DNA of 64,000 bases from an uncultured Lachnospiraceae bacterium (GTDB lineage Bacteria > Bacillota > Clostridia > Lachnospirales > Lachnospiraceae). The notes beneath the pieces are model-generated. The model saw only the letters and a list, made by a program, of their open reading frames with translations, made no database searches and had not been told where the DNA came from. The position numbers and the translations under genes are program-made. The stretch is from contig CAJTQI010000006.1 in the NCBI GenBank assembly GCA_910578645.1, positions 141,087-205,086 of the forward strand. Direction: 5' to 3'. Positions 16,970 through 25,012 of the stretch are shown piece by piece; the stretch's first letter is position 1, and each line of letters starts with the position of its first letter.

Positions 16970-17986
16970 TTGGCAACCATCAAAGAAATCGCACACCTTG
17001 CGGGCGTATCCCGAGGCACGGTAGACCGTGTGCTAAACCACCGCGGTTGCGTCAACCCACAAACCGAACAGCGGATATTGGAAATCGTGCAGGCACTGGA
17101 TTATAAACCGAACAAGGCCGGCATCGTTCTTGCTGTCCGCAAGAAAAACCTGAAACTCGGCGTAGTCCTTCTCGGACTGGGCACGGTCTTCTACAATGAC
17201 ATCCTAATCGGTGTCCGCAACAAAGCACAGGAACTGTCCGAATATAACTGCGCTGTCCTGGTCAGACAGACAGAATATGACCTAGACCAACAGTTAAATG
17301 CCATAGATGAATTGGTTGCCGAAGGAATTAGCGGACTGGCTATCTCACCCTACAATGACAATGCCATCCGCGAAAAAATCAATGCGCTTTGCGACAGGGG
17401 AATACCTGTAGTCACCTTGAATACGGATATTGAAAATTCCAGGCGCATCGCCTATATCGGCTGCCATTTCTACCGTTCCGGAGAAACCGCCGGCGGACTG
17501 ATGCACCTGATGACCCACGGTGAAGTTTATGTCGGTATCATATCCGGTTCACAAAATATCCTATGTCACACTGAACGCATTGCGGGATTCTCCCACATGG
17601 CTGACTCTTACGGCAATATCCGCATTGTAGATACCATCAACAACAACGATGACGAGAATGAAAGTTATAGTCTGACCACGGCGCTGCTTGCCCGTCATCC
17701 TGAAATTAATGCGCTCTATTTCACCGCCGGAGGCGTTTACGGCGGCTGCAAGGCTGTTATGGATGCAGGACGGCATAAAGATATGACTATCATAACGTAT
17801 GATATAGTAAACACCACGAGAGAATACATAGAAAAAGGACTGATTGCAGCCACCATCTGCCAACAGCCCTTTATACAAGGTTCAAAACCTCTCGCAATTT
17901 TATTTACTTATCTTACAACAGGTGAACTTCCCACCTCGGAGAACGACTATGTAAACATCGACATCCGCATTAAAGAGAATCTGTGA
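16970..17986 (+). CDS. LacI-family transcriptional regulator
   Basis: A 338-residue repressor. Residues 1-20 form the LacI helix-turn-helix (ATIKEIAHLAGVSRGTVDRV) with the hinge helix after it. The rest is a periplasmic-binding-protein type sensor of the RbsB-like class (GVVLLGLGTVFYNDILIGV...). The start is TTG at 16970 with AAGGAG 9 bases upstream. It is divergent from the isomerase/kinase operon and is the natural candidate to bind the palindrome at 16605-16622. Its 3' end overlaps the convergent EAL-encoding frame by 17 bases. Confidence 0.93.
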   Translation: MATIKEIAHLAGVSRGTVDRVLNHRGCVNPQTEQRILEIVQALDYKPNKAGIVLAVRKKNLKLGVVLLGLGTVFYNDILIGVRNKAQELSEYNCAVLVRQTEYDLDQQLNAIDELVAEGISGLAISPYNDNAIREKINALCDRGIPVVTLNTDIENSRRIAYIGCHFYRSGETAGGLMHLMTHGEVYVGIISGSQNILCHTERIAGFSHMADSYGNIRIVDTINNNDDENESYSLTTALLARHPEINALYFTAGGVYGGCKAVMDAGRHKDMTIITYDIVNTTREYIEKGLIAATICQQPFIQGSKPLAILFTYLTTGELPTSENDYVNIDIRIKENL

Positions 17987-18913
17987 AATTCAAGAACTGT
18001 TCTTCAAACTGTTTGGCTGCTGAAGGCTTACCGAAATAGTACCCCTGTATCATATCCGGTTTCGTCTTCAGCATTTTGTGCAGTTCGTCTTTCTCTTCTA
18101 TCCCTTCCACGCAGACGGAGAATCCAAGGCCGTGCACCATATCAATAATATGGCTGATAATATTATAATCATGCTCATTCTCAAGAGCCTGCATGACGAA
18201 ACTCCTGTCCAACTTAACGGTTGTGGCCTCAATTTCCTTTAAGTAACGCATATTGGAATACCCTGTCCCAAAATCATCCAACGCTACGTCGATATCCCGG
18301 GCCTTCAGACTCTTAAACAACTCTTTCATCCTTGTATCCGTCTCTATGTACCCGCTCTCTGTCAATTCAAGCACAAGGCTTCTGGGTGGAATGCCCACCT
18401 CATTGATACATCTTTCTACGTCATGGAGCAGGTCGCTTTTGTGCATCTGGACATAGGAAAGATTTATATTAACATGAAAATCCGGAAGTACCTGTCTCCA
18501 TTTCTTACAGTTCTTCGCCGCTTCCCACAAAACATATTTCCCCACCGGAATAATCAACCCGCTCTCCTCGAGAATCGGGATAAACATTACCGGAGGCACA
18601 TTACCGTATTTCTCACAGCTCCACCTCAAGAGAGCCTCCGCACCCACCACTTCATAGTCCGAAGCCGATACAATAGGTTGGAAAAACACCTGGAATCCTC
18701 TGAAAGAATTATTGATATCCCTTCTCATCAACTTACGGATATCCAACTTTCTTAAATACCCCTCATATTTCTCGCTGTCAAACAGTACCATCTGGTTCCT
18801 GCCCGCCCGCTTCGCCTCGTTTAAAGCAAACTCTGTCAGGCGCAAGATGTCCTGGGCGCTCTTATCTGCAAACCCCTCCTCCATCACACCCGCTGATATG
18901 GTGTAAAAAAAAA
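17970..18913 (-). CDS. EAL domain fragment (c-di-GMP phosphodiesterase), C-terminal part of a frameshifted PAS-GGDEF-EAL gene
   Basis: This frame carries the end of a GGDEF domain (FFYTISAGVMEEG) and a complete EAL domain. The EAL domain has the signature EALLRW and the metal and catalytic motifs NINLS, ELTES, DDFGTGYSNM, KLDRSF and EGIEE. These are the residues needed to hydrolyse cyclic di-GMP, so the domain looks active. It has no believable start of its own. It is continuous with the frame at 18862-19659 if the run of nine A at 18905-18913 had eight. It is therefore probably the second half of one ~560-residue protein, disrupted or phase-switched here. The first in-frame ATG after the run (18884) has no ribosome site. 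Confidence 0.85.
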
Positions 18914-19659
18914 CTATATTCTTTCTCACGCACGGTCTGTGCAACCCGCTTTTTAATCTCTTCATAAATTGCCCATACATCCTGCTCTGTCCTGGAATGG
19001 ACATCCACAATCATAAATTCATCCGCCATCAGCCGATACACATCAACATTCTTATCCACCGTCTGCATAATACAGCCGGCAAGTTCCTGCAAGACATTAT
19101 CACCTGCTTCTATGCTTTCTTTTTCATTAATCTCTTTAAAATTGTCGATGCCTACACGCATCACATACCGGATTGCCTCCGGCCTGTCACGCAGCTGCTC
19201 CTCCATGTCAAGACGCAGCCTGACCTCTCTGCGCAGCCCTGTGACATTATCCGCTTTCGCCTCCTTGCCAAGTTCCGTCACTCTGCCTATCAGAAGCTTA
19301 TGTCCTCCTGCACCGGTAATCACCGTACCTCTACAGTCAATCCATACCATCCGCTTTTCCTTGTCAATCCAACGGTATTCCATCTTATGAATCGTCTGTT
19401 CCCCGGCCGCGCACCTGCCAATGTCATTTTTGACCTTGATGTAATCGGAAGAATAGATAATCCCCTTCAGAGCCTCTGTGGCGTTCTCAACCACAACTTC
19501 CGTAAAAGGAAATCTGGCAAGCATCTTGCTGGTTATCATGTAAGTATCCGTATCCAAGTCCATAATGTAAATATAGGCATCGCAAGATTTCTGAAGCACT
19601 TCAATTACTGCAACAATCTCTTCCAATGACATCCTCTGTAAAATTTCCGCGTAATCCAT
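18862..19659 (-). CDS. PAS plus degenerate GGDEF fragment, N-terminal part of a frameshifted PAS-GGDEF-EAL gene
   Basis: A 265-residue product starting MDYAEILQRMSLEEIVAVIE; the ATG at 19659 has GAGGGAAG just upstream. It has a PAS-like sensor (about residues 10-130, ending in MVWIDCRGTVITGAGGHKLLIGRV) and then a GGDEF domain in which the signature reads LMADEF instead of GGDEF. The Gly change makes diguanylate cyclase activity unlikely, and such domains often serve as GTP-binding regulators of a linked EAL domain. After EYSFF the frame runs through nine T on the coding strand and ends 17 codons later with unrelated residues. With eight T it would read EYSFFYTISAGV straight into the EAL half. 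Confidence 0.85.
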   Translation of the reverse strand: MDYAEILQRMSLEEIVAVIEVLQKSCDAYIYIMDLDTDTYMITSKMLARFPFTEVVVENATEALKGIIYSSDYIKVKNDIGRCAAGEQTIHKMEYRWIDKEKRMVWIDCRGTVITGAGGHKLLIGRVTELGKEAKADNVTGLRREVRLRLDMEEQLRDRPEAIRYVMRVGIDNFKEINEKESIEAGDNVLQELAGCIMQTVDKNVDVYRLMADEFMIVDVHSRTEQDVWAIYEEIKKRVAQTVREKEYSFFLHHISGCDGGGVCR

Positions 19660-19973
19660 ACTCTTCCCTCTCCCCATGTATTCTGCCGGGGATGCTATAC
19701 AGATTTTATCTGAATGATTTATCGAAAAAAAATCTGACAAGTCTAATAATCATGATTTGTCCGATATATTGATTTTATTATACGCGCCTCATTTCATAAA
19801 GTCAAACAAATGCGGTTAGCCTATACAAAATCCACCAACTTTGTTATACTATTGACATAGATACGCAACAGCCTGCAAGTTTTCCGCTTTCTATAAACAA
19901 TGCACCTGCAGCAGTCACCAAGGCTTGCTGCACTCACAAATACAAGTGTTAAGCAAGAATGGAGGATTTTTTT
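19660..19973. other. Divergent intergenic region
   Basis: This 314-base gap lies between the c-di-GMP gene and the carbamate kinase gene. A weak plus-strand promoter (TATACA, 17 bases, TATACT, ending near 19850) may serve the kinase. A Gln/Ser-codon-like AT-rich stretch holds no convincing gene. Confidence 0.4.
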
Positions 19974-20909
19974 ATGAGCAAAAAAAGAGCAGTTGTCTCT
20001 CTCGGACATGAAGCGCTTGGTTATACAACAACAGAACAATGGGACGCTGTAAGAATCACTGCCAAAGCATTGGCGGACTTAGTGGAAGCCGATTATCAGC
20101 TTATCATTACTCACAGCAACGGCAGACAGGTCAGCATGATTCACAAAGCCATGACCGAACTTCGCCGTGTATACATCGACTATACGCCCGCTCCCATGTG
20201 CGTATGTTCTGCCATGAGCCAGGGATATGTAGGCTATGACATCCAGAATGCCTTGCGGGCAGAACTGCTCAGCCGGGGTATCTCCAAAACCGTCAGCACC
20301 ATTTTGACACAAGTGACGGTAGACCCCTATGACGAAGCATTCTATGAGCCCACCAAAGTAATCGGAAGGTATATGTCTAAAGAAGATGCGGAAACCGAAA
20401 TAAAGAAGGGTAATTATGTAATCGAAAATCCTGGCAAGGGCTTCCGCCGTGTTGTGGCGGCTCCCAAGCCTATCGACATTGTAGAAATTGATGCAATCCG
20501 CACACTGGCGGAAGCAGACCAGGTGGTCATAGCCTGCGGAGGAGGCGGGATTCCCGTAATTGAACAAAACCACGCCTTAAAAGGCGCCTCTGCAGTCATA
20601 GAGAAAGATTCGATTGCCGGTAAATTGGCAGGAGACTTGCTTGCCGATGAGTTGATTATCCTCACCGGTGTTCCCTGTGTGTATAAGAATTTCGACACCC
20701 CTAATCAAGAGCCCCTGCACGCTTTGACCGTCTCCGAGGCAAAAGAGCTTCTCTCCCAGGGACAGTTCGGTGAAGGCACGATGCTTCCTAAAATCGAAGC
20801 CTCCATCGCATACCTGGAGAAAAAACCTGCAGGCAGTGTCCTGATTACTTCCCTGAAAACCGTAGCCGATGCCATCAAGGGCAAAAGCGGTACGATTATC
20901 ACCGTTTAG
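19974..20909 (+). CDS. arcC: Carbamate kinase (amino-acid kinase family), divergent
   Basis: A 311-residue cytoplasmic enzyme of the carbamate kinase type, which forms ATP from carbamoyl phosphate. Family features are the RRVVAAPKPIDIVE segment (normally RRVVPSPKP), the nucleotide region VIACGGGGIPV, VIEKDSIAGKLAGDLLADELIILTGV (normally DKD...ADLLIILTDV), and a C-terminal GSVLITSL...GTIITV end. The N-terminal phosphate-binding motif is unusual: LGHEALG in place of LGGNALG. The start is ATG 19974 with GGAGG 8 bases upstream. No arginine deiminase or carbamoyltransferase gene is near. The 3' end overlaps the convergent LspA-like gene by 11 bases. The enzyme may be a specialised paralogue. Confidence 0.85.
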   Translation: MSKKRAVVSLGHEALGYTTTEQWDAVRITAKALADLVEADYQLIITHSNGRQVSMIHKAMTELRRVYIDYTPAPMCVCSAMSQGYVGYDIQNALRAELLSRGISKTVSTILTQVTVDPYDEAFYEPTKVIGRYMSKEDAETEIKKGNYVIENPGKGFRRVVAAPKPIDIVEIDAIRTLAEADQVVIACGGGGIPVIEQNHALKGASAVIEKDSIAGKLAGDLLADELIILTGVPCVYKNFDTPNQEPLHALTVSEAKELLSQGQFGEGTMLPKIEASIAYLEKKPAGSVLITSLKTVADAIKGKSGTIITV

Positions 20910-21384
20910 CCGGCTCGCTGCCGCTTCCGATTACCATAAGAAGCGCTCCAATCATAATACAAAAATCAGAAATATTGAACACAATATTTCTGATTTTTGT
21001 ATTTTTCACCGGAAAGCTGACATAATCCACCACATACTTACGCACCATTCTGTCATAAGTATTGCTGTATCCTCCTCCCAGAAGAAGCGCCAGCCCAGCC
21101 TTAAGCATTCTATTACCCCGGAAAGTAAACGTAGCAAGAAAAAGAACCGTCGCGCCAAGTGTCAAAGCTAATGACAATACTGTCACAAGTTCGCGCTTAT
21201 GTTCTCCTGCGTTGAGAAACGCTCCCCTATTATGATATCTGCGCACAAGAATCCTGCCGCCACAGGCAGACTCCTCCTGTCCTTCCATCCTGGTACGCTC
21301 TATATGATTCTTAATCAATAAATCAAGCACAAAGACAGCCACCGCCAAAAGCGTATATCCTAAAATTGCCATAATTATAACCAT
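20899..21384 (-). CDS. Signal peptidase II-like (LspA) membrane protease
   Basis: A 161-residue protein with four hydrophobic segments and the LspA landmarks: an early D..IK, the NRGAFLN motif (usually NxGAAF), GNxxDR as SNTYDRM, and the two catalytic aspartates in VVDYVSF and FNISDFC. It should cut lipoprotein signal peptides at the membrane outer face. The motifs are looser than in housekeeping LspA (Tyr-Ser before the Asn, a long charged insert after the first helix), so it may be a second, specialised copy. The start is uncertain: ATG at 21384, or ATG four codons later. It is convergent with the carbamate kinase gene. Confidence 0.8.
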   Translation of the reverse strand: MVIIMAILGYTLLAVAVFVLDLLIKNHIERTRMEGQEESACGGRILVRRYHNRGAFLNAGEHKRELVTVLSLALTLGATVLFLATFTFRGNRMLKAGLALLLGGGYSNTYDRMVRKYVVDYVSFPVKNTKIRNIVFNISDFCIMIGALLMVIGSGSEPAKR

Positions 21385-21435
21385 GCCCTTTCCCGGCTTA
21401 TCCGTATATCTAAACTGCCGCCCGGGCTTTCTCTC

Positions 21436-23133
21436 TCACGTAAACCTGGCAAGCACCTCAAATGTCCCGCTGATATTCAACTGCCCAAATCCCCATCTGT
21501 TATCGGGATACATAATGTTCTGTGGCCTGTCGGCGCCCCGGATTAAATAGCTCTTTATCCCCCGGCTTTCCACCGTCGGTATGTTGCCGTCCACCACCGC
21601 CCACTCCAAAAACTGCGCTACACAGCCGGCCGCAATTGCCGCAGCCATGCAAGAGCCGGTGGCCTGCCCTAATACCGCAGATACCTGCACACCCGGTGCA
21701 GATAAGTCCGGTTTGATATTTCCGCCCTTCGTAAATCCTCTGCCTGACTGCAAAAACCAACTGCCCGACAGAGCGTCATATGCAGATATGGTAATCACCC
21801 GTTCCGCATTGGAAGGTTCCGTCAAGGTTACGTCAGGGCTTGGCTTTAGAAAGGCCACTGTTGTCTCAAGAAATTCCGTAATCGGAAGCCACATGTGGAA
21901 CAGGCCCGCACCATTCTGTTCCTCCCCTGCATCATAAACCTGTAAGTTCCATACCCCCGGCGTAGGGTCCTCAAAACGGAAGAAAACAAGTGGCTCCCCC
22001 GAATCCCTCTCCACAATCAGATTACTTATCAGAATGCGCGTGCTCTCGAAGATAAAGGTCACTTCCCGGTCTTCCCTGCTGCGAAAATCAATCTCCTGGG
22101 ACGTTTCACCACCCGGCGAGCGCACTCTTATCGTATAGATATCCGGCAGCATTCCCCACATTTCCAGGCAAAAACCTTTCGTCTCCTGGGCCACGCGGAT
22201 TTCCACCACATCCGGAATATTGCCTATATAATGATGCTCTTTATCCCCCTCGTTGCCACCGCATACGATAACCGCACGGCTTCTCCGCCTGGCCACACTG
22301 TTTAAGTAAGAAGCCAATGGGGACGTTCCATTATGGCTGCCTAAATTTGTCCCAATTCCCAATACGATTACCACCGGTCTATGCAAGGCAATCGCCATTC
22401 GTTCCAGATACTTAACAGCCTCCATAATATCGTTTTCCTGGAAAGCGGACGCCCCGTCGTCAATCAGATAGTAATCCCTCAGATACTGTTTGGCTCCCTT
22501 GACTTTCACAACCGCTATATCCGCCTGCGGCGCCGCTCCCCTAAAAGTTAATCCCTGATTTAATATACTTCCAACCGCCACGGAAGCCATCTGGGTGCCA
22601 TGCCCGTCCGTGTCGGTGGTAGGTACGCTCAATTCAGGAACGTCTGTCTGCAGGGCATTGTCTATCTGTGCCCTGGTATATTCCGTGCCATACAAAAATC
22701 CCTCCGGCGGCTCCCCATCCTGGATTGTCTGGTCCCAAATTGCCATGATACGGCTCGTTCCGTCTTCCCGCCTAAACACATCCAGTTCATACCGGATACC
22801 GGTATCCACAAAACCTACCACGACACCCGCACCCTGTAATGACAGGGGCGGATTCTGCACCCGGATGCTTCCTGTCTGCGCAAGGTTTTCGGGGTTAAAA
22901 ATATCATCGCCAATCTGCATCAGCCCATATAGTGCCGGAATCGCGGAATATCCGAAGTACCAAATTGACATAGGCGGAATCATATTTCTGTTCACGTTCG
23001 CCACACCGTATCCATCGTCTATGCCATGAAAACAGAAATCCATCGGTGAAGTCCCCGAAAGTTCATCCGCCACTACGTAATCCGTAATTAAATCAGCATA
23101 TTCATTCGATAATATCTTTTCCTTACAAGTCAT
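21436..23133 (-). CDS. S8 (subtilisin-like) peptidase with Cys at the nucleophile position
   Basis: A 565-residue subtilase of the Clostridia type related to Csp germination proteases. Asp110 (FVDTGI) and His178 (DTDGHGTQMA) of the triad are present. The nucleophile region reads TGSCMAAAIAAG (Cys495) where the family has GTSMAAP or GTSxAAA, so Cys replaces Ser by alignment. A ~130-residue strand-rich insert (about 345-450) sits before the last motif. No signal peptide is seen. The start is taken as ATG 23133; there is no good ribosome site, and a TATAAT only ~23 bases upstream suggests a very short leader. It may be inactive, a thiol variant or a regulator. Confidence 0.88.
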   Translation of the reverse strand: MTCKEKILSNEYADLITDYVVADELSGTSPMDFCFHGIDDGYGVANVNRNMIPPMSIWYFGYSAIPALYGLMQIGDDIFNPENLAQTGSIRVQNPPLSLQGAGVVVGFVDTGIRYELDVFRREDGTSRIMAIWDQTIQDGEPPEGFLYGTEYTRAQIDNALQTDVPELSVPTTDTDGHGTQMASVAVGSILNQGLTFRGAAPQADIAVVKVKGAKQYLRDYYLIDDGASAFQENDIMEAVKYLERMAIALHRPVVIVLGIGTNLGSHNGTSPLASYLNSVARRRSRAVIVCGGNEGDKEHHYIGNIPDVVEIRVAQETKGFCLEMWGMLPDIYTIRVRSPGGETSQEIDFRSREDREVTFIFESTRILISNLIVERDSGEPLVFFRFEDPTPGVWNLQVYDAGEEQNGAGLFHMWLPITEFLETTVAFLKPSPDVTLTEPSNAERVITISAYDALSGSWFLQSGRGFTKGGNIKPDLSAPGVQVSAVLGQATGSCMAAAIAAGCVAQFLEWAVVDGNIPTVESRGIKSYLIRGADRPQNIMYPDNRWGFGQLNISGTFEVLARFT

Positions 23134-23190
23134 CTTTAACAATAACAGCCGATATTATACGCTGACTGTTCTTTCACATAGTCTTTCCTA

Positions 23191-24768
23191 CTATACTATG
23201 CCTGCATAATCTGTCCCGTTATCGTCAATCTCGTTTAAACTGTCCGGATGTTCCAATGAATTGCTTCTGATATCGATAATCGGGCCGCCTCTTCTCTCAA
23301 TATACTCCCTTGTGATTGTCACCCTGCCGATGTTGTCATCCTTTGGTACTTCATACATAATATCAAGCATAAATTCCTCGATGATGGCACGCAATGCCCT
23401 CGCCCCGGTATCCTTTTCCAAGGCTTTTTCAGCGATTGCCTCCAATGCCCCCTGCTCAAATTCAAGCTTCACCTCATCCAATTCCAGTAATTTCTGGTAT
23501 TGTTTTAAAATAGCATTTCTCGGCTCCTTCAAAATCTTGACCATCATCTCCCTGCTCAGCCCTTCCAATGTATAGATAACCGGAAGCCGCCCGATAAACT
23601 CGGGAATCATTCCAAACTTCTTGATATCCTCCACCGTAACCCTGCTCAGGATATTTTTCTCCTTGTCATACTTGTCACGCAGCTCCGCATTATATCCGAT
23701 GGAAGTTCGTTTATTCAGCCTTTGCTTAATGATTTCTTCTAAATCAGGAAATGCCCCGCCACAGATAAAGAGGATATTCCTCGTATTCACTGTGGCGAGA
23801 GGAACCATGGCATTCTTGGAGTTTGCTCCCACAGGCACTTCCACCTCAGCGCCCTCCAAAAGCTTCAACATGCCTTGCTGTACGGATTCCCCGCTTACAT
23901 CCCTGGAGTTGGTATTCTTCTTCTTGGCTATCTTGTCAATCTCATCGATAAAAATAATACCCCGCTCTGCCCGCTCCACGTCATTGTCGGCAGCCGCCAA
24001 CAGTTTCGATACGACACTCTCGATATCATCCCCTATATAACCTGCCTCCGTCAAGGATGTGGCGTCCGTAATCGCAAGAGGCACATCCAAAAGCCGTGCC
24101 AGTGTCTTGACAAGATATGTCTTACCACACCCTGTAGGGCCAATCATTAGCATATTGGATTTCTCAATTTCAATCTCGTCCATGGTGCCCGTAGCCACCC
24201 TCTTATAGTGGTTGTACACCGCCACCGACACTACTTTCTTGGCATGTTCCTGCCCCACCACATACTCGTCCAGTTTCTCTTTAATCTTATGCGGCGGCAG
24301 AATGTTCCTGATATCAATTTCCGGCTTACCGTCCTTTTTCTTCTTCTTTTTCAATTTCTGTTTATTTGGAATGCCGCCATCCCCCTGTAAATCCGCCAAA
24401 TTGACAAAACTGATATTCGGAAATGCTTTTCCTGTATTAATATCAGACATATTCGGGCGGTTCAAAAGTCCCTGATAATCGAACTGGCTGACCGTATCCA
24501 TCGTCTTGTGCATACAGTCGTTGCAGACGCATATATGGTTGGGAAGACGGAACATCTTTCCTGCCTTACTCTCCGGTCTTCTGCATATGAAACAGACATC
24601 CTCGTAATCATCGTTAGGAGCGTCATCTTTCTCTTCTTTATCGTCTTTCTTCCTGCTTCTTAGTTCGTCTCTCTGCCGTTCCCCGTCCTCCAGTTCACGG
24701 AAGTCATAATTGTGCCCGTCTTCTGTCTCCTCCGGCTCATTTATATTATCGTACTTGTCATCTCTCAT
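23191..24768 (-). CDS. ClpX-like AAA+ unfoldase, long paralogue
   Basis: A 525-residue ATPase, longer than the usual ~420. A charged N-terminal extension (~45 residues) precedes a four-Cys zinc site (CFICRR...CVCNDC), then a Lys-rich linker. The AAA+ core follows with Walker A GPTGCGKT, pore loop GYIG (usually GYVG), Walker B IIFIDEIDKI and the sensor/arginine region GRLPVI. The ClpP-docking loop reads SIGYNAEL, so the usual IGF is IGY. It probably unfolds proteins for ClpP, although no clpP or trigger factor gene is adjacent. The zinc finger differs from housekeeping ClpX (CSFCGK...CDEC), so I read it as a second ClpX. The ATG at 24768 has GGAAGGA 11 bases upstream. Confidence 0.85.
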   Translation of the reverse strand: MRDDKYDNINEPEETEDGHNYDFRELEDGERQRDELRSRKKDDKEEKDDAPNDDYEDVCFICRRPESKAGKMFRLPNHICVCNDCMHKTMDTVSQFDYQGLLNRPNMSDINTGKAFPNISFVNLADLQGDGGIPNKQKLKKKKKKDGKPEIDIRNILPPHKIKEKLDEYVVGQEHAKKVVSVAVYNHYKRVATGTMDEIEIEKSNMLMIGPTGCGKTYLVKTLARLLDVPLAITDATSLTEAGYIGDDIESVVSKLLAAADNDVERAERGIIFIDEIDKIAKKKNTNSRDVSGESVQQGMLKLLEGAEVEVPVGANSKNAMVPLATVNTRNILFICGGAFPDLEEIIKQRLNKRTSIGYNAELRDKYDKEKNILSRVTVEDIKKFGMIPEFIGRLPVIYTLEGLSREMMVKILKEPRNAILKQYQKLLELDEVKLEFEQGALEAIAEKALEKDTGARALRAIIEEFMLDIMYEVPKDDNIGRVTITREYIERRGGPIIDIRSNSLEHPDSLNEIDDNGTDYAGIV

Positions 24769-24965
24769 ATTATTTTGTGTCCTTCCCACGCACTGTATTC
24801 CCGTTCAATCTAAATTCCCGGAACATTTAGCCATTCTCAGGCCATACCTCTTGCTTCCTCAGAGCTGCTTAATGTTCTCCTCATATTATCATAGTATAAA
24901 AAGACGCTCCCCACAAGTAAACATTTTCTTAAATAAGCAAACCCATCGCGGAGCTTCCACACAGG

Positions 24966-24994
24966 AAAGGGCCATTGCACTTTGCAACAGCCCT
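24966..24994 (-). terminator. Terminator after the HtrA gene
   Basis: The minus strand reads AGGGC-TG-TTGCA, loop AAG, TGCAA-TG-GCCCT, then TTTCC. It lies 19 bases after the protease stop codon. Confidence 0.65.
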
Positions 24995-25012
24995 CTATAA
25001 ACCAATCTGCCT

